Below, piece by piece: positions 1 through 5,321 of a DNA stretch of 7,776 bases. Each line of letters begins with the position of its first letter. Within the stretch, counting starts at the first letter, position 1. Source of the DNA: JBEKJU01 sp050011095 (GTDB lineage Bacteria; Desulfobacterota; Syntrophorhabdia; Syntrophorhabdales; WCHB1-27); NCBI GenBank assembly GCA_050011095.1, contig JBEKJU010000173.1:1-7776 (forward strand). The letters are read 5' to 3'. Both the position numbers and the translations under genes were made by a program. Under the pieces are notes generated by a model, which worked only from the letters and a program-made list of their open reading frames with translations, was not told where the DNA came from and ran no database searches.

Positions 1-1
1 G

Positions 2-127
2 AGCGGCTTCATGACGGAAGAACAGCGCGACAAGCTCAAGGAGCACGGTGTCGACGGCTTCCTCGACAAGCCCTACGGCGAGACGGACGCCCTCGCCATC
101 GTCAGGTCCGTGCTGGCGCAGGGGTAG
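2..127 (+). CDS. C-terminal end of a response-regulator receiver domain (partial, 5' end outside the window)
   Basis: Reading frame 2 is open from the window edge to a TAG at 125-127 and encodes 41 residues. They match the last third of a CheY-like receiver domain. The first two residues (Ser-Gly) fit the conserved Ser/Thr at the end of beta-4. A charged helix follows, then GVDGFLDKPY, in which Lys23-Pro24 is the conserved Lys-Pro after beta-5 that contacts the phosphoryl group. A short final helix ends the protein, with no DNA-binding domain after it. The protein therefore ends with its receiver domain, which suits either the C-terminus of a hybrid sensor histidine kinase or a single-domain regulator. 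The phosphoacceptor Asp lies upstream of the window, so the two cannot be separated here. The family call is fairly safe from the LDKPY context; the partner and output are unknown. Confidence 0.72.
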   Translation, partial: SGFMTEEQRDKLKEHGVDGFLDKPYGETDALAIVRSVLAQG

Positions 128-154
128 GAGAGGCGAACCGATCCTGATGGCGGG

Positions 155-182
155 TAGACACAATATTTGTTAAGATATTCTC
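155..182 (+). promoter_or_regulatory. Possible weak promoter for the DUF296 gene
   Basis: TAGACA at 155-160 (5 of 6 to the -35 consensus) and TATTCT at 177-182 (4 of 6 to the -10 consensus) are 16 bp apart, in a short AT-rich island between two GC-rich genes. The region also holds an imperfect inverted repeat, AATAT (162-166) and ATATT (175-179), which could be a regulator site. Predicted transcription would begin near 189, about 19 bases before the ATG at 208. The call rests on weak matches only. Confidence 0.28.
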
Positions 183-207
183 GTCACCACATGGGGAGAG
201 GGATTTC

Positions 208-660
208 ATGAACTACCAGGTCGGCAGGATAGGCAGATGCGTCCTCGCCCGTTTCGAGCACGGGGATGCCGTTCTGGAGGGGCTTTCGGAGATCGCCCAG
301 AGGGAGCAGATAAGGGCGGCCGTATTCTATCTCGTGGGCGGCATAAAGGATGCGAAGATAGTGGTGGGGCCCGAGAGGGAGGAACTGCCGCCCGAGCCGG
401 TATGGCGCAGCCTCGACGAGAGCCATGAAACGGTGGGGATAGGGACCATCTTCTGGCACGAGGGCCGACCCACTATCCATTTTCATGGGGCTTACGGGAA
501 GAGGGACTCGGTGAAGGCAGGCTGTCTGCGCGGGCGTGCTGAGACGTTCATCGTGCTCGAAGCGGTAATACTGGAACTGGACGGTCTGGAGGCGACCCGC
601 GAGACCGACCCGCTCTCGGGCATGGTGCTTTTGAATATAGGGGCCGGCAAAGACGGGTGA
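208..660 (+). CDS. PPC/DUF296 domain protein (stand-alone, 150 aa)
   Basis: The 150-residue protein consists of one PPC (plants and prokaryotes conserved, DUF296, COG1661) domain, the usual size for bacterial and archaeal members. Diagnostic segments are the N-terminal beta strands leading to the VFYLVGGI stretch (39-46), HFHG at 91-94 and the strand GRAETFIVLEAVILEL (109-124). The HxH pair (His91, His93) matches the metal-binding motif of prokaryotic PPC proteins. In many archaeal members a later GGHL supplies another histidine; here the matching stretch reads AGCLRG, so Cys106 may take that role. The ATG at 208 is preceded by a good Shine-Dalgarno sequence (GGGGAGAGG, 193-201, spacing 6). 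Plant relatives carry AT-hooks and bind DNA, but none is present here. The biochemical role of the bacterial form is not established, and neighbours do not fix it. The family call is confident; the function is unknown. Confidence 0.85.
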   Translation: MNYQVGRIGRCVLARFEHGDAVLEGLSEIAQREQIRAAVFYLVGGIKDAKIVVGPEREELPPEPVWRSLDESHETVGIGTIFWHEGRPTIHFHGAYGKRDSVKAGCLRGRAETFIVLEAVILELDGLEATRETDPLSGMVLLNIGAGKDG

Positions 661-686
661 GCCTGCCTCATCGATCTTTGTCTTTT
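656..686 (+). terminator. Possible weak intrinsic terminator after the DUF296 gene
   Basis: GGTGAG (656-661) can pair with CTCATC (667-672) around a 5-base loop, giving six pairs including one G-T. A T-rich tract (675-686, interrupted by C and G) follows. The hairpin includes the stop codon of the upstream gene and ends 15 bases before the next -35 box. The stem is short and the T-run broken, so termination is uncertain. Confidence 0.3.
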
Positions 687-687
687 G

Positions 688-717
688 TTGACATCGTTTT
701 CCGCCTTATACGATAAT
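688..717 (+). promoter_or_regulatory. Sigma-70-type promoter for polX, placed for a leaderless or near-leaderless transcript
   Basis: A perfect TTGACA (688-693) is separated by 18 bp from GATAAT (712-717, 5 of 6 to TATAAT). The usual start distance from the -10 box puts the first transcribed base at about 723-725, on or beside the ATG at 723. No purine-rich Shine-Dalgarno sequence lies upstream of that ATG, in contrast to every other gene start in the window. Confidence 0.6.
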
Positions 718-722
718 AGTTG

Positions 723-2450
723 ATGCAGCGAAGATCGATTCCGGCCATTCTGGAAGAGATCGGGGCCCTGCTGGAGATCGAAGGAGAGAACCCCTTCAAA
801 GTAAAGGCGTATTATAATGCGGCGAAGGTGCTCGCGGGCCTCGACGACCTCGATATACTCATAAGAGAGGGACGCCTCAGAAAAATCAGGGGCATAGGGG
901 AGACCCTCTCCGCTAAAATCATCGAGTACCACCAAACAGGACAGATCGCGTATCACGAGGAACTGAAGAAGCGAATCCCGGCGACGCTTATCGAGCTTCT
1001 CCAGATCCCGAATCTCGGGCCGCGAAAGATCAAGGCGCTGTATGACGAGCTGGGCGTGACCACCCTGGGGGAGCTTGAATACGCGTGCAAAGAGAACCGG
1101 CTCGTCAGCCTCTTCAGCTTCGGCAAAAAGACACAGGAGAAGATACTGAAGGGCATCGAGTTCCTGAGACGTCACAAAGGCGAGTACCTCTTCGGGGAGG
1201 TCTATCCCATCGCCCTCAGGCTGAAGCAGAGATTCGAGCGGGTGGCCCCGGAGGAATTCGTGGAGATGTGCGGGAGCATAAGGAGACGGAACGAGGTCGT
1301 GCGGGACATCGACATCCTTGTCGGCGCCGAGGATCGCGGGGCAGTCTCTGAATATTTTACGTCCATGCCCGAGGTGGAAGAGGTGCTGGCGGAGGGCGAG
1401 ACAAAGACGTCATGCCGGCTCAGCTCGGGAATAGCCGCGGACCTGCGGGTCGTGGACCGCGGCTCCTTTCCTTGCGCCCTCGTATATTTCACGGGAAGCA
1501 AGGAGCACAATGTGAGGCTCAGGGGCCTCGCGAAGAAAAGGGGCCTCCTGCTCAACGAGTACGGTATGTTCCGGGACGGCCGGCCCCTGGACGTGAGAAG
1601 CGAGGCGGATCTCTACGAGGCCCTGGGGCTTTCTTACGTGCCGCCAGAGCTTCGGGAGGATAGGGGAGAGATAGAGGCGGCACAGGCACACACGCTCCCC
1701 CATCTCGTCGAGGTCGCCGATCTCAAGGGGACGTTTCACGTGCATACCGAGATGAGCGACGGCGTGGATACTCTTGAGACGATCGCAAAGACTGCCCGCG
1801 CCATGGGTCTTACCTACGTGGGCATATGCGACCACAGCCAAACTGCCGCCTACGCCGGGGGCCTGAAGGGAGAGGACGTGCTGAGGCAGTGGGCGGCAAT
1901 AGACCGGTTCAACGCGGAAAACGCCGATTTCTGTTTTCTGAAGGGCATCGAAAGCGAGATCCTCCCCGACGGAAGGCTCGATTACGCGGAAGAGCTGCTT
2001 TCGGGCTTCGATTTCGTCGTCGCATCGGTCCATTCGGGTTTTACCATGAGCCGGCAGGACATGGAGGCGCGGATCATAAGGGCCATGGAAAACCCTTATA
2101 CCACGATTCTCGGCCACCCTACGGGGAGGCTCCTTCTCGCGAGGGACGGATATGAGGTGGATATGCGGCGTCTCATCGAGGCGGCAGCCGCCCTTCACGT
2201 GGTGATCGAGCTGAATGCGAGTCCCTACCGTCTGGACATCGACTGGAGGTACCTGAAAGAGGCAACGGAGCAGGGCGCCATGATCGCCGTCAATCCGGAC
2301 GCCCATTCGGCAAATGGGCTGGCCGAGCTTTTCTACGGTATCGGTATTGCGAGGAAGGGCTGGCTTGAGCCGGCTGACATCGTCAACACGAGGGACGTGC
2401 AGGGGGTCAGGGACCTCTTCATGGAGGTGCGAAATGGCAAAAGAGATTGA
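723..2450 (+). CDS. polX: DNA polymerase/3'-5' exonuclease PolX (family X polymerase with PHP domain)
   Basis: The 575-residue protein matches the usual size of bacterial PolX (about 570). Numbered from the ATG at 723, residues 1-150 form the helix-hairpin-helix DNA-binding region (IRGIG near 55-59, IPNLGPRK near 95-102). The polymerase core follows, with GSIRRR (184-189), the metal-binding Asp196 and Asp198 in DIDIL, a third Asp240 in DLRVV, and YFTGS (255-259) for nucleotide contact. The C-terminal PHP nuclease domain keeps its expected ligands: His339, His341, Asp346, Asp370-His371, Glu410, His437, His465, Asp526 and His528, so both activities should be intact. Family members fill short gaps and process 3' ends in base excision repair. 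A TTG at 720 could add one residue, but the ATG is preferred; family alignment supports this N-terminus because the LLEIEGENPFKVKAY region lies at the normal distance. It overlaps nth. Confidence 0.95.
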   Translation: MQRRSIPAILEEIGALLEIEGENPFKVKAYYNAAKVLAGLDDLDILIREGRLRKIRGIGETLSAKIIEYHQTGQIAYHEELKKRIPATLIELLQIPNLGPRKIKALYDELGVTTLGELEYACKENRLVSLFSFGKKTQEKILKGIEFLRRHKGEYLFGEVYPIALRLKQRFERVAPEEFVEMCGSIRRRNEVVRDIDILVGAEDRGAVSEYFTSMPEVEEVLAEGETKTSCRLSSGIAADLRVVDRGSFPCALVYFTGSKEHNVRLRGLAKKRGLLLNEYGMFRDGRPLDVRSEADLYEALGLSYVPPELREDRGEIEAAQAHTLPHLVEVADLKGTFHVHTEMSDGVDTLETIAKTARAMGLTYVGICDHSQTAAYAGGLKGEDVLRQWAAIDRFNAENADFCFLKGIESEILPDGRLDYAEELLSGFDFVVASVHSGFTMSRQDMEARIIRAMENPYTTILGHPTGRLLLARDGYEVDMRRLIEAAAALHVVIELNASPYRLDIDWRYLKEATEQGAMIAVNPDAHSANGLAELFYGIGIARKGWLEPADIVNTRDVQGVRDLFMEVRNGKRD

Positions 2451-3075
2451 CGCCATAATCGAAAAGCTGAAGACCATGCATGGAAAGCCGAGGGTGGAGC
2501 TTACCTACTCGAACCCCCTCGAGCTTACCGTGGCGGTAGTACTTTCCGCCCGGTGCACCGACGAGCGGGTCAACCGAGTGACGCCGCACCTATTCAAAAA
2601 GTATACCGGGGTGGAGGATTATCTCGACACCCCCTTGGAGGAGCTCGAAGAGGAGATCAGGCCGACGGGCTTTTACCGGAACAAGGCGCGGGCCCTGAAG
2701 ACCATTGCCCGCGAGATAAAGGAGAGATTCCAGGGAAGGATACCCGATGACATCGATGAGCTTGCGACGGTCAAGGGCATAGGGCGGAAATCGGCAAATA
2801 TGATCGTGGGCCTCGCCTACGGGAAACCGGCCATTATTGTCGACACGCATATGATAAGGGTGGGCAATCGCGTCGGGCTCACGAAGAGCAAGGACCCGGA
2901 CAAGATCGAGACGGACCTCCAGGGGCTGGCGCCGAAGACGGCCTGGACCGACTTTTCGCTCCTCATGATCATCCATGGGAGATATCTCTGTAAGGCGAAA
3001 AAGCCCGAGTGCCCCCGCTGTCTTTTGAGAGACGATTGTGCTTACTTTCAAGAGGGTCGATATGAAGGCACATAG
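2434..3075 (+). CDS. nth: Endonuclease III (DNA glycosylase/AP lyase with a 4Fe-4S cluster)
   Basis: The 213-residue protein is close to E. coli Nth (211) and lines up with its key positions one residue earlier. The helix-hairpin-helix segment VKGIGRKSAN carries catalytic Lys119, followed by the catalytic Asp137 in VDTH. Cys186, Cys193, Cys196 and Cys202 form the C-x6-C-x2-C-x5-C ligand set of the iron-sulfur cluster. The enzyme removes oxidised pyrimidines from DNA and cleaves the resulting abasic site by beta-elimination. The reading frame is open upstream to 2314, but that part is a shadow of polX. The ATG at 2434 is chosen because GGAGGT (2423-2428) lies 5 bases before it and it gives the family N-terminus. 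It overlaps the end of polX by 17 bp, so the two are almost certainly one operon with coupled translation. The segment SARCTD (38-43) has Arg and Cys where E. coli has SAQATD. Confidence 0.96.
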   Translation: MAKEIDAIIEKLKTMHGKPRVELTYSNPLELTVAVVLSARCTDERVNRVTPHLFKKYTGVEDYLDTPLEELEEEIRPTGFYRNKARALKTIAREIKERFQGRIPDDIDELATVKGIGRKSANMIVGLAYGKPAIIVDTHMIRVGNRVGLTKSKDPDKIETDLQGLAPKTAWTDFSLLMIIHGRYLCKAKKPECPRCLLRDDCAYFQEGRYEGT

Positions 3076-3084
3076 GGGTGCGCG

Positions 3085-3134
3085 AGTGCGCAGACATAGG
3101 CTTTACCGATCAACACTCTGGTAGGCTGCGCACT
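3085..3134 (+). repeat. 9-bp perfect inverted repeat with nested 4-bp stem, just after nth
   Basis: AGTGCGCAG (3085-3093) is the exact reverse complement of CTGCGCACT (3126-3134), with 32 bases between. Inside the loop TACC (3104-3107) can pair with GGTA (3120-3123), so an RNA would fold into a long interrupted hairpin starting 10 bases after the nth stop codon. No T-run follows, so it is not a standard terminator. It could protect the 3' end of the polX-nth message or be chance. Confidence 0.45.
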
Positions 3135-3163
3135 ATCCGGCAAGAGCAGGTGGCACGAAAGGT

Positions 3164-3199
3164 CACGGGCTTTGCCCGTGGAGGGGGCGACGCTAGCCC
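3164..3199 (+). repeat. 36-bp direct repeat, copy 1 (palindrome-containing element)
   Basis: This 36-bp stretch is identical to 3250-3285. It begins with a 7-bp stem and TTT loop (CACGGGC-TTT-GCCCGTG, 3164-3180) and continues through a GC-rich block that ends in GCTAGCCC, where GGGC (3185-3188) can pair with GCCC (3196-3199). A T6 run lies 10 bases or fewer downstream (near 3207-3212), so this copy could act as a leaky terminator. The form resembles a REP-like intergenic palindrome. It is not part of any convincing gene. Confidence 0.8.
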
Positions 3200-3249
3200 A
3201 CGAGGTATTTTTTCGCCTCCGCCCCTTCCTTTTTATGAGGGGGTGGCTC

Positions 3250-3285
3250 CACGGGCTTTGCCCGTGGAGGGGGCGACGCTAGCCC
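3250..3285 (+). repeat. 36-bp direct repeat, copy 2, adjoining the transketolase ribosome-binding site
   Basis: This exact second copy lies 86 bp downstream of the first in the same orientation. Flanking bases extend the first hairpin to 10 bp with a TTT loop (3247-3256 with 3260-3269), and the second to GGGGC (3270-3274) with GCCCC (3282-3286) around a 7-base loop. The copy ends 8 bases before the Shine-Dalgarno sequence at 3294-3298, so folded RNA here lies directly beside the translation start of the transketolase gene. Whether this regulates anything is unknown. Confidence 0.82.
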
Positions 3286-3305
3286 CAATAATTGGAGGAT
3301 AGACC

Positions 3306-5204
3306 ATGTCGTTTGAATCTGAGAGTTTAACGGGCGTTGAGCGCGCACGCCTGGAGGAGTTGGCGCGGCAGGCGCGGAGTGATATCGTCACGATGACGTG
3401 CGTTGCCGGATCGGGTCATCCCGGCGGATCGTTGTCATCCCTTGAGACGTACCTCGTAGTTTTTTCATGCGCGGACCTGTCTTCTGAGCACCGCGACAGG
3501 ATCGTGGTGAGCCACGGCCACACCTCGCCGGGCGTCTACGCGAGTCTCGCGCGCCTCGGTCACCTGCCGGTAGACGAGGTGGTCGCGTTTTTCAGGCGGG
3601 CGGGAAGCCCCTACGAGGGCCATGTGGTCAGGGGCATCCCCTTCATAGACTGGTCGACGGGGAATCTCGGCCAGGGGCTCTCTGCGGGATGCGGTCTCGC
3701 GCTAGCCGGCAGGGTTAAAGGCGAGGACTTCCATGTCTACGTCCTGATGAGCGATGGCGAGCAGGCCAAGGGACAGGTGGCCGAGGCGCGCCGGTTCACA
3801 AAAAAATACGGGCTTTCGAACATCACGGTTGTCATCGACGTTAACGGCATCCAGATAAGCGGCAAGACGGATACGGTCATGCCCGTCAACATTAAGGAGG
3901 GATATATAGCCGATGGATGGGACGTGATGGAGGTGGACGGCCACGACGTGGACGCCATCTACAGGGCCCTGAGAAAGGCCCGGAACGCACCCGCGCCCGT
4001 CTGCATAGTGGCCCGCACCATCATCGGAAAGGGCATCCCCTTTATGGAAGGGAAGGCCGAGTACCACGGAAGGCCCCTCAATCAGAAGGAGATGGCGGAG
4101 GCGGCGGCCATCCTCGGCGTTGCGGGGGACAGGACCGACGAGTACAGGCGGAAAAGGAAGGGCCTTTGGGAATGGCGGCCGCCCTTGGAAGAGAGAGGGG
4201 ACGGACCCGTCCTCGACACAGGCGCGCCCAGCACGTATACGGACGCGGACAAGGTCGATAACAGGACCGCCTTTGGCAAGGCCCTCAAGGACCTTGGAGA
4301 GAAAAACATCCCGATGGGCAGGCCGGTCTGCGTCTTCGACTGCGACCTGGCTAGTTCCGTCAAGTCCACCGATTTCGCGAAGGTCTTTCCCGATCACTTC
4401 TTTCAGGGGGGCGTGCAGGAGCACAATACGGCCACGGTCAGCGGGGCCCTGTCCTCCATGGGGGTGGTCACGTTTTTTGCGGACTTCGGCGCCTTCGGCA
4501 TGGATGAGACGTACAACCAACAGAGGTTGAACGATATCAACAGAACGAACCTGAAGCTCGTCCTCACGCACCTCGGTCTCGATGTGGGGCAGGATGGAAA
4601 GACGCACCAGTGCATCGACTACATCGGCCTCGCGAGGAACCTCTACCATTTCAGGACGATTGTGCCGGCGGACCCGAACCAGGTCGATCGTGCTGTCCGC
4701 TATGCAGCGGGCGTCCGGGGGAATTTTGTCATAGGCACGGGAAGGTCGCAGTGGCCGGTGATTCGTACGGAATCAGATTCATTGTTCTTCGCCAACGGCT
4801 ACCGGTTTGTCTACGGGCGGATGGACGTCATCCGCTCAGGGGAGGACGGCGCCATCATCACCTATGGGGGGATGGTCGACAGGGCGCTCAGGATCAGGGC
4901 CGCCCTTCTAGAGAAACGGCGGTCCGTCGCGGTGATCAACATGGCCTGCGTGACCGAGGTTGATGAGGAGACGATGAAGGGCCTCCTCGGGCTTCCCTAT
5001 CTGTTCACCTACGAGGACCACAACCCCGCAACGGGCATTGGCCCGACCGTTGCGGCCTGGCTCGTCGAGCAGGGGTACGGGGGGAGGATGGCGCGCTTCG
5101 GCGTCAAGGACTATGGCTTGTCCGGCGATACGGAGGATATTCTGAAGGCGGAAAGGCTCGACGTGGATTCCATGGTGGAGGCGCTCTGGACGGTGATGAA
5201 GTAG
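3306..5204 (+). CDS. tkt: Transketolase, single-chain (632 aa)
   Basis: Transketolase moves two-carbon ketol units between sugar phosphates in the non-oxidative pentose phosphate pathway, using thiamine diphosphate and Mg2+. Visible landmarks are GHPGG (37-41), SHGHTSP (69-75), the cofactor motif starting SDGE (149-152) and ending at Asn180 in DVNG, GKAEYHG (249-255), the catalytic glutamate Glu372 in VQEHN and VGQDGKTHQ (427-435). N-terminal cofactor domain, central pyrimidine-binding domain and short C-terminal domain are all on one chain, joined by a linker near 275-315. It is somewhat shorter than the E. coli enzyme (about 660). Several motifs differ from the commonest forms: SDGE for GDGE, VQEHN for AEQN, and DWSTGNLGQG in the loop. 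DXS is excluded by the motifs. The ATG at 3306 has GGAGG (3294-3298) 7 bases upstream. It is followed 117 bp later by the AICAR transformylase gene, probably on the same transcript. Confidence 0.92.
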   Translation: MSFESESLTGVERARLEELARQARSDIVTMTCVAGSGHPGGSLSSLETYLVVFSCADLSSEHRDRIVVSHGHTSPGVYASLARLGHLPVDEVVAFFRRAGSPYEGHVVRGIPFIDWSTGNLGQGLSAGCGLALAGRVKGEDFHVYVLMSDGEQAKGQVAEARRFTKKYGLSNITVVIDVNGIQISGKTDTVMPVNIKEGYIADGWDVMEVDGHDVDAIYRALRKARNAPAPVCIVARTIIGKGIPFMEGKAEYHGRPLNQKEMAEAAAILGVAGDRTDEYRRKRKGLWEWRPPLEERGDGPVLDTGAPSTYTDADKVDNRTAFGKALKDLGEKNIPMGRPVCVFDCDLASSVKSTDFAKVFPDHFFQGGVQEHNTATVSGALSSMGVVTFFADFGAFGMDETYNQQRLNDINRTNLKLVLTHLGLDVGQDGKTHQCIDYIGLARNLYHFRTIVPADPNQVDRAVRYAAGVRGNFVIGTGRSQWPVIRTESDSLFFANGYRFVYGRMDVIRSGEDGAIITYGGMVDRALRIRAALLEKRRSVAVINMACVTEVDEETMKGLLGLPYLFTYEDHNPATGIGPTVAAWLVEQGYGGRMARFGVKDYGLSGDTEDILKAERLDVDSMVEALWTVMK

Positions 5205-5215
5205 GGTAATAGGGG

Positions 5216-5302
5216 CCGCGGGTGCGGCGGACGCCCACGTGCGGCATCGGATAGTCAATGACGACCATTGGGCGCCCGCGGATGTGCCTTAGACGCCGCC
5301 GC
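5216..5302 (+). promoter_or_regulatory. GC-rich structured leader between tkt and the AICAR transformylase gene
   Basis: CCGCGGGTGC (5216-5225) pairs with GCGCCCGCGG (5272-5281) over ten positions with one G-U. Within its loop, CAATG (5256-5260) pairs with CATTG (5266-5270). A competing or pseudoknotted stem is possible: GCGGCGG (5224-5230) with CCGCCGC (5296-5302), which ends 8 bases before the AGGAGG ribosome-binding site. I looked for the conserved blocks of the ZTP (pfl) riboswitch, which often precedes purine and folate genes, and did not see them. A regulatory role is unproven and GC-rich chance pairing is possible. Confidence 0.3.
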
Positions 5303-5321
5303 TCGATATAAGGAGGCAAGA

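Noticed and set aside
2314..2433. A 40-codon N-terminal extension of nth
   Set aside because: This part lies entirely within polX in another frame, gives no family similarity, and the internal ATG at 2434 has a well-placed GGAGGT and yields the normal Nth length.
1410..2477. A 355-codon open frame on the - strand opposite polX
   Set aside because: It is a shadow of the polX frame in GC-rich DNA; the + strand protein has all catalytic motifs and the - strand translation has no recognisable domain.
3078..3302. A 74-codon + strand open frame starting with GTG between nth and tkt
   Set aside because: It covers both copies of the 36-bp repeat, read in two different frames (offset 86 bp), has no ribosome-binding site of its own, resembles no known protein and runs through the tkt Shine-Dalgarno sequence.
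3076..3305. A TPP riboswitch before transketolase
   Set aside because: The conserved CUGAGA and ACC-U-GAUC type blocks expected for this class are not present.
3702..4649. A 315-codon open frame on the - strand opposite tkt
   Set aside because: It is an antisense shadow of a clear transketolase, without family motifs or a plausible start signal.
5268..5321. An 18-codon N-terminal extension of the AICAR transformylase from a TTG
   Set aside because: It would start inside the hairpin region with no ribosome-binding site, whereas the ATG at 5322 has AGGAGG 5 bases upstream.
5205..5321. A ZTP (pfl) riboswitch before the purine gene
   Set aside because: The context is suggestive, but I could not find the conserved sequence blocks of that class; only GC-rich stems are visible.
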